A stretch of DNA of 64,000 nt from JADGHX01 sp963837755 (GTDB lineage Bacteria > Pseudomonadota > Gammaproteobacteria > Steroidobacterales > Steroidobacteraceae), in the NCBI GenBank assembly GCA_963837755.1, contig CAWIOP010000004.1:310001-374000 (forward strand), in the 5' to 3' direction. The position numbers were made by a program, and so were the translations under genes. Shown in pieces: positions 1 through 6,696 of the stretch. Numbering within the stretch: position 1 is the first letter of the stretch; each line of letters begins with the position of its first letter. The notes below the pieces were generated by a model that was not told where the DNA came from, ran no database searches, and saw only the letters and a program-made list of their open reading frames with translations.

Positions 1-2
1 AG

Positions 3-47
3 GTGATGAGACGCGTGGAGCGCTCTGAGCGGGACAGGCGGCCATGA
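3..47 (+). CDS. RIT recombinase B, C-terminal fragment (cut by window edge)
   Basis: The frame running into position 1 ends with VMRRVERSERDRRP and TGA at 45-47. The tail of the complete RitB at 10802 reads AMRRLERRWEKFP, which is clearly similar. The stop overlaps the next ATG as ATGA, the coupling used throughout these trios. Only about 14 codons are visible, so no catalytic residue can be checked; identity rests on position and tail similarity. Confidence 0.55.
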   Translation: MMRRVERSERDRRP

Positions 48-1042
48 AGACGGACGGACAATTCCCGGCGCTGCTGGAGTCATTCTTTCTCGACCGACTC
101 ATGCGCCAACTCAAGGCGAGCGCCCACACCCTCACGAGCTACCGGGACACGTTTCGCTTGTTGCTGCAATATACCCAGCAATGCCTTCGCAAAGCGCCCT
201 CGGAGTTGACCATCCCTGATCTGGATGCGCCATTGATCGGCGCCTTTCTCGATCATCTGGAAAAGACGCGCGAGAACACCGCTCGCAGTCGCAACGTGCG
301 ACTCGCCGCGATCCGCTCCTTTTTCCGTTACGTCGCGCTCCACGCCCCTGAGTACAGCGCGGTGTCCCGAAGAGTGCTGGCCATGAAGAGCAAACGTCAT
401 GTGCGTCGACCGGTGTCCTTCATGACCTCGACCGAAATCGAAGCCTTGCTCGCCGCACCCATTCTGAGCTGCTGGAGCGGGCGCCGCGACCGAGCGCTGC
501 TCCTGCTGGCGCTCGAGACCGGTTTGCGTGCTTCGGAAATCACAAGCCTTCGCTGCGAGAGCCTGGTGCTTGGCGCCGCAGCACACGTGAGGTGTGAGGG
601 GAAAGGACGCAAAGAGCGCTGCACGCCCCTGCGCAAGAGCACGGTTGCGGTTTTGCGCGCCTGGCTGAAAGAACGTCGGGGACAACCATCTGATCCTCTT
701 TTTCCGGCCATGCGAGGCGAGGCGCTCGGGTACGATGGACTCGGTCATTTGCTGAACAAACATCTCGCCGTCGCGCGCGAGCGCTGCTCGTCATTGCGTA
801 ACAAGAGGGTTACTTTCCACTCGCTTCGACATTCACGCGCCATGAGCCTGCTTCGTGCGGGCGCTGACCGTTCCGTCATTGCCCTGTTTCTGGGTCATGA
901 ACGGGTTGAAACAACCTCTATGTATTTGCACGCTGACATGCAATTGAAGGAGCAGGCTTTGGCGAAGGCACGCCCCATCGATTCGAAGATACCAAGGTAT
1001 CGACCCAGCGATCGGCTTCTCGCCTTCCTGAAGAGCCTCTGA
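44..1042 (+). CDS. Tyrosine recombinase, third gene of a RIT trio (RitC type)
   Basis: A 332-residue site-specific tyrosine recombinase. The N-terminal SAM-like DNA-binding domain covers roughly residues 10-110. The catalytic domain follows with the first Arg in TGLRASEITSL, the Lys loop in GKGRKERCTP, the HxxR box in HSLRHSRAM, the second His in LGHERVETT and the Tyr in MYLHAD, so the active site looks complete. Length and motifs match the RitC of the complete trio at 9807-10805, also 332 residues. It starts inside the stop codon of the upstream recombinase. It probably acts with RitA and RitB to move the element; the role of each subunit is not resolved for this family. Confidence 0.9.
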   Translation: MKTDGQFPALLESFFLDRLMRQLKASAHTLTSYRDTFRLLLQYTQQCLRKAPSELTIPDLDAPLIGAFLDHLEKTRENTARSRNVRLAAIRSFFRYVALHAPEYSAVSRRVLAMKSKRHVRRPVSFMTSTEIEALLAAPILSCWSGRRDRALLLLALETGLRASEITSLRCESLVLGAAAHVRCEGKGRKERCTPLRKSTVAVLRAWLKERRGQPSDPLFPAMRGEALGYDGLGHLLNKHLAVARERCSSLRNKRVTFHSLRHSRAMSLLRAGADRSVIALFLGHERVETTSMYLHADMQLKEQALAKARPIDSKIPRYRPSDRLLAFLKSL

Positions 1043-1123
1043 TTATTCCGCCATGCTGCCCAAGGCGAATGCTGGATCTCCCGCGCAAAAGCCACTTCGG
1101 GATGGCCGTGGCGGAATGATCCG

Positions 1124-1780
1124 GGAGCCGAAATTAAGCCCCGTGCCGTACTTCAGCAGCCCGACCATGCTGGTGGCGGTGGCATCGTACTTCTCATCAC
1201 CCACGCCTTCAGGTGCTGCAGCGGTGTACACCTCACCGCACAGATTGCATCGCAGGCGATCGCACTCATATATCTTCGCGCCCAGAGGCGCCATGCCCGT
1301 GATTCGGACCCGTACGGAGGGTTCACTCATCGTGTAGACGCGACCCTTCTCGCAACTCGGGCATTCCTGCCCACCTTGCAGGCTTGGATGACGAACACTC
1401 ACTTTGTCCGCCCCGGTGTAGGCGGCAGCGCTGTGCCGCCCATGCCCCGGCGGGTGGGGGCGCGGTTTGGTTTCCTGCTCCGATGTGATGCCACGGAGAT
1501 CCGTGGCGTGTTCCGATGGGGGAAGCTCGAGTACCGAACGCGTCTTCTCCGTCGGTGCGCCAAACAGTATCCGTCGCAGTCGATCGAGAGAGGTTTGCTT
1601 CTTCTGCAGCTCTGCGATCAGGAACGTCGTCGTTGTGGCCAGCGTCTTGAGTTTCGCACGCTCCTCGTCACTGAGCGTTCGGGACTGCGTCTGCTCGATG
1701 AGGGTGACGAGCTCTGCGAGCTCCGGCATCAGCTGCGCGCGCGGCGCAGACTTTCGGTGCTTGTTCTTCTTTCGGCTCAT
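1124..1780 (-). pseudogene. tnpC: IS66 transposase TnpC, N-terminal part truncated by RIT insertion
   Basis: About 217 residues of an IS66 TnpC. A helical N-terminal region (residues 15-75) leads to LRRILFGAPTEK, the IS66 leucine-zipper/TnpC_IS66 segment. Around residues 140-185 a zinc-binding region shows CPSCEKG and LRCNLCGEVY. The family segment LLKYGTGL is reached near residue 210, after which homology stops and the frame runs into RIT-end sequence. The DDE catalytic domain is missing, so this copy cannot be active unless the RIT element is precisely excised. It starts 15 bp downstream of the DUF4338 gene, in one operon. Confidence 0.85.
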
Positions 1781-1795
1781 CTGATCATCAGGGCA

Positions 1796-2671
1796 TCAGG
1801 CCACCCGCAGCAGCTTGCGGAAGTTCTCCACCAGCGGCAACCCGAGCACGTCCTTGAGGGTGCGATTGGGTCGATGCGTCAGGTCATCTTTACCGCGGCC
1901 TTGCGTGCGGCCCAGATACACCCAGTTCGCCGCCCGATAACAGGTACCGCGGAAGCGCGTGGTGTCGATGAAGGTTTCGGCGAAATACACCGGGTGGTCA
2001 TACACGCGCTGCCACTGCGCCGACAAGCGTCGAGTCATCTGCGCCAGCAGATGGGAAGCCAGATGCGGCACCTTCACCCACGGCAGGATCAGATAGCGCG
2101 TGTTGTAGGCGATGCCGCGGATGTTCTCTCGCCGGGCCTGCGCGGACCAGCCGAGGTAACGGTCGCGTGGTCCCAGGTGACGAGCCGCCGAGCTCCACGC
2201 GAACAGCGCTACCGGGCGCTCGCCTGCGTACACCATGAACTTCAGGTGCTCACCGACCGGCTGCGCGTAACCGAGGTAGTGATGGGTTTGCAGCAGGCTG
2301 TTGAACTGCGCTTCCTGCGGCGTGCGCCGCACGCAACGGAAGGTGAGCGGGCCCAGCGCACGCAAGTTCGTGCAGATCGGGCTGCGATCGATTTCGATTG
2401 CCTGCGGACGGGATCGGGCGGTGAAGGGATTGGGTGGTCGGCGCTTCAGCGCCGGTAGCTCGATGTGGCCCGCGCGCGCGAGTGCGAGCATGAGGCCCCG
2501 GCACACCATGTCGCGCGGTGCGCCGTTGGCCTGTCGCCAGTTCCAGGCCTCACACAGTTTCTGCGACAGGGCTCGGCGGCTTTCGCCGGGAGAAGCCGCG
2601 ATCAGTTCGCGGATGAAGTGAGTATCGGCGGCCGTGACGGCACGGCCGCGATAGCGAAGCAGCGGTTCCAT
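1796..2671 (-). CDS. DUF4338 / DruA-like passenger protein of IS66 element
   Basis: A 291-residue protein of the DUF4338 family, the domain found in DruA of the Druantia anti-phage system and in accessory genes of some IS66-type elements. Family-like stretches are QTHHYLGYAQPVGEHLKFMVY (about residues 128-149), ALFAWSSAARHLGPRD, and YNTRYLILPWV followed by HLLAQMTRRLS. It lies between tnpB and tnpC on the same strand, so it is best seen as a transposon passenger rather than a stand-alone defence gene; no other Druantia gene is nearby. Its biochemical role is unknown. Arg/Trp-rich basic segments would fit nucleic-acid binding (inference). Confidence 0.75.
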   Translation of the reverse strand: MEPLLRYRGRAVTAADTHFIRELIAASPGESRRALSQKLCEAWNWRQANGAPRDMVCRGLMLALARAGHIELPALKRRPPNPFTARSRPQAIEIDRSPICTNLRALGPLTFRCVRRTPQEAQFNSLLQTHHYLGYAQPVGEHLKFMVYAGERPVALFAWSSAARHLGPRDRYLGWSAQARRENIRGIAYNTRYLILPWVKVPHLASHLLAQMTRRLSAQWQRVYDHPVYFAETFIDTTRFRGTCYRAANWVYLGRTQGRGKDDLTHRPNRTLKDVLGLPLVENFRKLLRVA

Positions 2672-2723
2672 GGGCGCGCATCAGAACAGAGCGCGCGATG
2701 GAACGCAAGCGCGGAAGGGCGTA

Positions 2724-3110
2724 TCAGTCGGGTTGGTCTGTTGTACGTTCCGGCACGCCTTTCAGCGGGCGCCACAGTGGCGCGCCCCTGGCCTTCGCGG
2801 GATCCCCACCGCTGATCAGCACATGGAACTCGTGCGCCCACAGTGTGCTGACGAGGCCGCCGGCCGCACCGGGCCAGTAGCGAAAACGGCCCATCGACAT
2901 ACGTTTTTGCGCCAGCCAGAAGCCCTGGCCATCGTAAACCAACAATTTGATGGCTTTGGCCGTACGGTTGCGGAACACGAAGACGGTGCCGCTCATGGGG
3001 TCCTCCTTGAGCACCGCGCGGCACAGTTGCGCCAGTCCATCGATACCCTGGCGGAAATCTGCCGGATCGATGGCCACCAGCACGCGCATCTGCGGGGTGA
3101 TCTGGATCAT
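2724..3110 (-). CDS. tnpB: IS66 accessory protein TnpB
   Basis: A 128-residue IS66 Orf2/TnpB protein. The hallmark stretch IDPADFRQGIDGLAQLC (residues 14-30) is followed by GTVFVFRNRTAKAIKLLVYD and GFWLAQKRMSMGRFRYWP, the core of the family. The C-terminus from about residue 90 is longer than in compact TnpB proteins (usually 110-120 residues). It overlaps the upstream TnpA-like gene by 4 bp, implying coupled translation. TnpB is needed for transposition of IS66 elements, but its biochemical role is unsettled. Confidence 0.9.
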   Translation of the reverse strand: MIQITPQMRVLVAIDPADFRQGIDGLAQLCRAVLKEDPMSGTVFVFRNRTAKAIKLLVYDGQGFWLAQKRMSMGRFRYWPGAAGGLVSTLWAHEFHVLISGGDPAKARGAPLWRPLKGVPERTTDQPD

Positions 3111-3565
3111 CGATCACCCCGGAAAGCGCGGATCAATGCAGCCACCTCGGTACTGGCGCACTTCAGGCGAATGCTCAGTCGCGCGCCGTCACCGGCCACC
3201 ACTTCCACGACGGCTTCGTGCGTGCGACCCGCGACACCGACTTTGGCAAGGCCCTTCACTTCGACGAAATCGGTTCTCGCCGGCAGAATCGGTGCACGTG
3301 TGGCCTCCTGGCTCGAACGTTCTCGTGTGCTCGTCGCGCCCGCACGGCGCTTGAGCGTGTCGAAGTTCAATCGCAAAGCGCGTGATACGCGAAATACGCC
3401 GAGCCGCCGCGCCATCGACACTGCCTCATTCCACAGCGCCTCGGGCATCGGGCGTGTCCTCGGCCGCGCGCTTCGCCACGCTTCGATCCGGTCACTCAGG
3501 GTTTGAAGCCCGGCGGGCTCCGTCGATATCTTCTCGGAATGCATGTATTTCCTCCTGCTCGCCAT
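3107..3565 (-). CDS. tnpA: IS66 TnpA-like accessory protein
   Basis: A 152-residue protein in the TnpA/Orf1 position of the IS66 operon. Residues 45-75 (PEALWNEAVSMARRLGVFRVSRALRLNFDTLKRR in the protein, a helix-turn-helix pattern) fit the DNA-binding function of IS66 Orf1. The C-terminal third (VEVVAGDGARLSIRLK) is the conserved beta-rich tail of these proteins. The start at 3565 is the longest possible; MHSEKIS seven codons later (3544) is an alternative. It overlaps tnpB by ATGA. Confidence 0.75.
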   Translation of the reverse strand: MASRRKYMHSEKISTEPAGLQTLSDRIEAWRSARPRTRPMPEALWNEAVSMARRLGVFRVSRALRLNFDTLKRRAGATSTRERSSQEATRAPILPARTDFVEVKGLAKVGVAGRTHEAVVEVVAGDGARLSIRLKCASTEVAALIRAFRGDR

Positions 3566-3712
3566 CTGCGAGCGGGAGGCACGCTAGCCCTTGGGCACTG
3601 GGGAAATCACGCACCCTTACCGGAAGCTCACGCTGCCTTCGCGGCAAGGCATTATCTGGAAGATGATCGTTAGCCTAGATGGGGAAATTTACTTTGCCAG
3701 TTCTGGGGAGAA

Positions 3713-3959
3713 TTACTCTTCCGTTGACAGAACGCTACCCCAGGCACCCCAGTGCCCCAGATCTTGGCGCACTCGACGCGCACCATAGGTGCGATCGCTT
3801 TCATCGAAGCTGCGATGGATTTGCGGCGTCAGCCGCCCGTCTTCGATCGCTCGGGGACGCTTAAACTGCGCGTGACGTCCACCACTTAACGCGCAGCGCC
3901 GCACGCAGTCAGCTCACCGGCCAAACCCCCACGAAATTTCGCGATGAAGCGGAATCTCA
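3713..3959 (-). pseudogene. IS3-family OrfB remnant
   Basis: On the minus strand the frame from 3904 contains GRLTPQIHRSFDESDRTYGARRV, the conserved HTH_21 segment just before the integrase core of IS3 OrfB. Upstream, the first OrfB codons (VRFRFIAK, from about 3957) lie in a different frame, with stops between. Everything after YGARRVRQDL, including the DDE domain, is absent. It belongs with the OrfA relic that resumes beyond the ISL3 insertion at 4001-5386. Confidence 0.65.
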
Positions 3960-3992
3960 CGTTGGCTCCTTCGTGAAGAAGCCGATAGCTTT

Positions 3993-4000
3993 ATCTTAAT
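3993..4000. repeat. Left 8-bp target duplication of ISL3 element
   Basis: ATCTTAAT directly precedes the left inverted repeat and is repeated exactly at 5387-5394 after the right one. Eight bp is the normal ISL3 target duplication length. Confidence 0.9.
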
Positions 4001-5386
4001 GGCTCTTCGTGAATCCGAGTGGGTAAAAACCAGGTCGTGACGCGCTCGCGGGGCCGGCATTCACAGGGTTTAGTGCATGTTGAGGAGCCTGGGAAATTTG
4101 GCATGATGGCCGGATGTCCAAGACACGCAAGTCCCGCCGATTGGCGGACGCATACACGTTTGCCGGTTTTCGTCCTCTGGCCAGCGTGCAGGGGATATTC
4201 GGTGATCCGCAGGCGCGGCTCATCACCCTGGTCCGGCGCGGAAAAAAACGATCTGTGGAGCGTGCGGAACAGCGCATTGGAGCTGGTACGACCGCGCACG
4301 CCGGCGAGTACGGGATTTGTCGTGCGGCGCGTACCGCATTTATCTCGACCTGGAGGTGCGGCGCGTTCACTGCCGCAAGTGTTGCGCGGTGAAGCGGGAG
4401 CGGCTGGAGCTTCTGCTGGAGAACAGCCTGCACACCCAGCGCTTTGCGCGCTACGTCGGCCAGCGTTGCCGCAGCGGCACGATCAAGGACGTGGCGGCAG
4501 AGTTGCATCTGGACTGGCACACGGTGAAGCGGCTCGAGAAGCGGTACATGCGCGATCAGCTGCAGCGGGCGGGCAAGCCTCGTCCCAACGTCGTCGGCCT
4601 TGACGAGATCTCGGTACGCAAGGGACACGAGTACCGCATCGTCGTAAGCGATCTGGAGAAGCATCGCCCGATCTGGTTCGGCGGCAAGGATCGCAGCGAG
4701 GCGAGCCTGGATGAGTTCTATCGCTTTCTCGGGGAAAAGAAGGCTCGCAAGATCCGTCTGGCCGTGATGGATATGTGGAAAGCGTTCCGCAACTCGACGA
4801 ATCGAAACGCTCCGCAGGCGGCGATCCTGTTCGACAAGTTCCACATCATCCGGCATCTGGGCGAGGCGCTCGACAAGGTGCGCAAGCAGGAATACTCCCG
4901 ACTCAGCGGCAAGGGCCGCACGTTCATCAAGGGGCAGAAGTACGCCTTGCTCTCGCATCCGCAGAACTTGAGCGGTGATGCTCGCAAGAACCTCAGGCTG
5001 CTGCTCTCGGCCAACAAACGCCTGAACACGGCTTACCTGCTGAAGGAGTCCTTCGGCCAGCTGTGGGACTACACCAGTGAAGCGTGGGCCAGGAAGTTCT
5101 TCGAGAACTGGCAGGCGCAGCTGAAATGGCAACGGCTCAAGCCTTACGAGAAGTTCGCCGAGATGATCGAACGGCACTGGGACGGCATCGCCGCTTACTG
5201 CGATCCCCAGAACAAGGTTGCACTCGGCTTCGTCGAAGGCTTGAACAACAAGATCCGGGTGATCCAGCGCAGGGCTTACGGATTGCATGACGAGGAATAC
5301 CTCAGGCTCAAGGTCCTCACCTGCACACTCCCGGCGCTTTGATCAAAAAATGATCAAAATTCACCCACTCGAAATCACGAAGACCC
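4001..5386 (+). mobile_element. Complete ISL3-family insertion sequence (1386 bp)
   Basis: The left end GGCTCTTCGTGAATCCGAGT (4001-4020, continuing GGGT) and the reverse complement of the right end (5363-5386, GGGTCTTCGTGATTTCGAGT then GGGT) differ at only a few positions over 24 bp. Both are flanked by the direct repeat ATCTTAAT. Between them is one transposase split across two frames at an A7 run. The element sits in the 3' part of the orfA of an IS3-family relic. Intact ends plus a perfect duplication indicate a relatively recent insertion. Confidence 0.92.
4114..5342 (+). CDS. ISL3-family transposase, probable -1 frameshift product
   Basis: The N-terminal frame opens at ATG 4114 (MSKTRKSRRLADAYTFAGF) and runs to GIFGDPQARLITLVRRGKK. 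The rest of the transposase lies in the -1 frame: KTICGACG with further Cys residues (zinc finger), an HTH (DVAAELHLDWHTVKRLEKRY), then the DDE domain with VVGLDEISVRKGHEY, AVMDMWKAF, ILFDKFHIIRHLGEALD and ALGFVEGLNNKIRVIQRRAYG. The switch point is A7 at 4242-4248, read as A-AAA-AAA in the starting frame, a classic -1 slippery heptamer. A fused product would be about 409 residues, a normal ISL3 size. Frameshifting is inferred; a mutation or sequencing error in the homopolymer is the alternative. The C-terminal frame alone (from 4317) would lack the zinc finger. Confidence 0.8.
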
Positions 5387-5394
5387 ATCTTAAT
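5387..5394. repeat. Right 8-bp target duplication of ISL3 element
   Basis: ATCTTAAT, identical to 3993-4000, immediately follows the right inverted repeat. Confidence 0.9.
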
Positions 5395-5627
5395 ATGCCT
5401 CGCTCCGCCTTCGTCTTGGCGAGTTTGCGCTTCAGCCGGGCCACCTCGGCATCATCGGGCTTCATCCATCCGTGACCCGGAAACGCCCGCTTCGGATCCG
5501 TGCTGGTTTCGCGAAGCGACCCGGGGTAAGTCCAGGTCCTTCGCTGCCCGCGTCACGGAGACCCGCGCTCCCTCAACAACTTAGCTGCCTTGAGCTTGAA
5601 CTCGCGGCTGAACGATCGTCGACCCAT
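5395..5627 (-). pseudogene. IS3-family OrfA remnant, split by ISL3
   Basis: From ATG at 5627 (minus strand) the protein begins MGRRSFSREFKLKAAKLL, typical of IS3 OrfA. After a frameshift and a stop it resumes as KRAFPGHGWMKPDDAEVARL and KRKLAKTKAERG, the OrfA leucine-zipper region. The last codons (KAIGFFTKEPT, stop at 3957-3959) are found beyond the ISL3 insertion. Several frameshifts mean the gene was already decayed or has decayed since. Confidence 0.7.
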
Positions 5628-5639
5628 ACCTCACCCCGT

Positions 5640-6116
5640 TCAGCGTCTATCGCTCCAACCAGATGCCTAGGAAACCTAGGGCAGCCAAGACCGCGCTGTT
5701 GACGAAGCAAAAGGGCTCCGGCTCGCCAAGCTGTGAGTCAGTGCAGTAGAGATCGGGCCCAGGCCACGTGGCCCCGTCATCCAGATCGGGGCGTTTGAAG
5801 ATGACATTCGGCGAGCCCCGTTGCTGTTGTTGCAGCAAATTGCATCCGGCTCGCCAAGCGACGAATCAGTACAGTAGAAATCGGGTATACCACTCGAGGC
5901 GCCGTCATCCAGATCAGGGCGTTGGAAGATAAGATTGCACGATACCCCGCTGCTATTGCTGAAACACACAACGTCCGACCCACCAAGCGGCGAGTCAGTG
6001 CGGTACAAATCGGGTATACCAGTGACGCCGCCGTCATCCAGATCGGGGCGCTGAAAAATCACTTTTGGCGATATGCCGCTCATGACTAAACTCCATGTCT
6101 GGGTTGGTTGGAACAC
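5640..6116 (-). pseudogene. Decayed gene with three 43-residue tandem repeats
   Basis: On the minus strand the frame from 6116 holds two copies of a repeat of about 43 residues (129 bp) with the pattern VIFQRPDLDDG, then GIPDLYRTDS or GIPDFYCTDS, then LG.D and C. A third copy (VIFKRPDLDDG then PDLYCTDSQLGEPE) lies in another frame, reached by a small indel in the GGGG run near 5813-5816. It is followed by a hydrophobic tail (SAVLAALGFLGIWLER) and a stop. The repeats share DLDDG and a DxYCTDS core. I do not recognise the family. The frame change and the lack of a convincing start suggest a decayed gene for a secreted or surface protein (inference). Confidence 0.5.
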
Positions 6117-6696
6117 ACGCCTTCAATGGCGCGTACTGATGGCAAGGTAGAAGTTGCTGACCTCAACAGGATCGTGAAGGACAGCGGCACCGAGCCTCCG
6201 CGGCATGTGACCACACCTTTCGCATCTTTCCCATGGACGGATGAAGTCGCGTTACGGGACGGCAGAGCCCCGGCTTGTTTGAGGCTGTGAGTTAGGTACA
6301 ATCTTTCAGGGCGGAGTTTTTATGTGCATGATTCAACATGTTCCTGCAGTTACCGCTTACACACTGCTTGCTGCATGGGATCGCTGTCGAGCAGATGCGG
6401 AACGGTGAATGCTCCGAGATGGGAGAATGGCTTTTGTAGCCGGATCGAGGCCTACTATCGCAATCTGCATACTGCCTTCATTGCATCTCCGAACAGCCGC
6501 TTCACATGCGGGCAGCGTCTATCTCTATGGGTGATTTCACGGTGTCGAAGAGTGGAACCCCGGTCATAAACGGCACACAGCAGTTGAACACTCCCGCGAG
6601 TTGGAACAAAGTCGAGGCGGCAAGGGAACTGTCGGCGGAATTTGGCGGAAGAAACGATGATTTCGTTCCGCCGAATAGTGAAGAAAAGGATCTTCT
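6117..6696. other. 580-bp region without a convincing gene
   Basis: This contains only short frames (for example 6506-6757, plus strand, 83 codons, overlapping the next gene's start) with no recognisable domain. Codon use is less GC-biased than in the flanking IS elements. It presumably holds the promoter of the 774-residue gene that follows. Confidence 0.4.

Larger units (their letters stand above)
1..1120 (+). mobile_element. RIT element 1, 3' end only
   Basis: This is the right-hand part of a recombinase-in-trio element: the last codons of a second recombinase, a complete third recombinase coupled to it by an ATGA overlap, and a terminal region. Just after the recombinase stop an inverted pair ATTCCGCCA (1045-1053) / TGGCGGAAT (1109-1117) brackets about 55 bp, the same subterminal layout seen in the two complete RIT elements of this window. 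To its right lies an IS66 tnpC that loses homology near 1125, so the element appears to have inserted into tnpC. The left end and the other two recombinases are outside the window. The exact right boundary is inferred. Confidence 0.7.
1121..3620 (-). mobile_element. IS66-family element with DUF4338 passenger, interrupted by RIT 1
   Basis: Gene order on the minus strand is TnpA-like (3565), TnpB (3110), a DruA-like DUF4338 protein (2671) and TnpC (1780). The last gene is cut near 1125 where the RIT element begins, and the rest of TnpC should lie left of the window. A plausible outer end is the motif GTAAGGGTGCGTGATTTCC read on the minus strand (ending about 3620), which looks like an IS66 terminus. 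The partner end and any target duplication are not visible, so the right boundary is tentative. Confidence 0.7.

Noticed and set aside
1796..2671. A Druantia defence system
   Set aside because: Only a DruA-like protein is present, inside an IS66 operon. No large DruE-type helicase or other Druantia genes are nearby.
3996..5288. 430-codon minus-strand open frame
   Set aside because: It is antisense to the ISL3 transposase; GC-rich codon bias on the plus strand opens the opposite frame.
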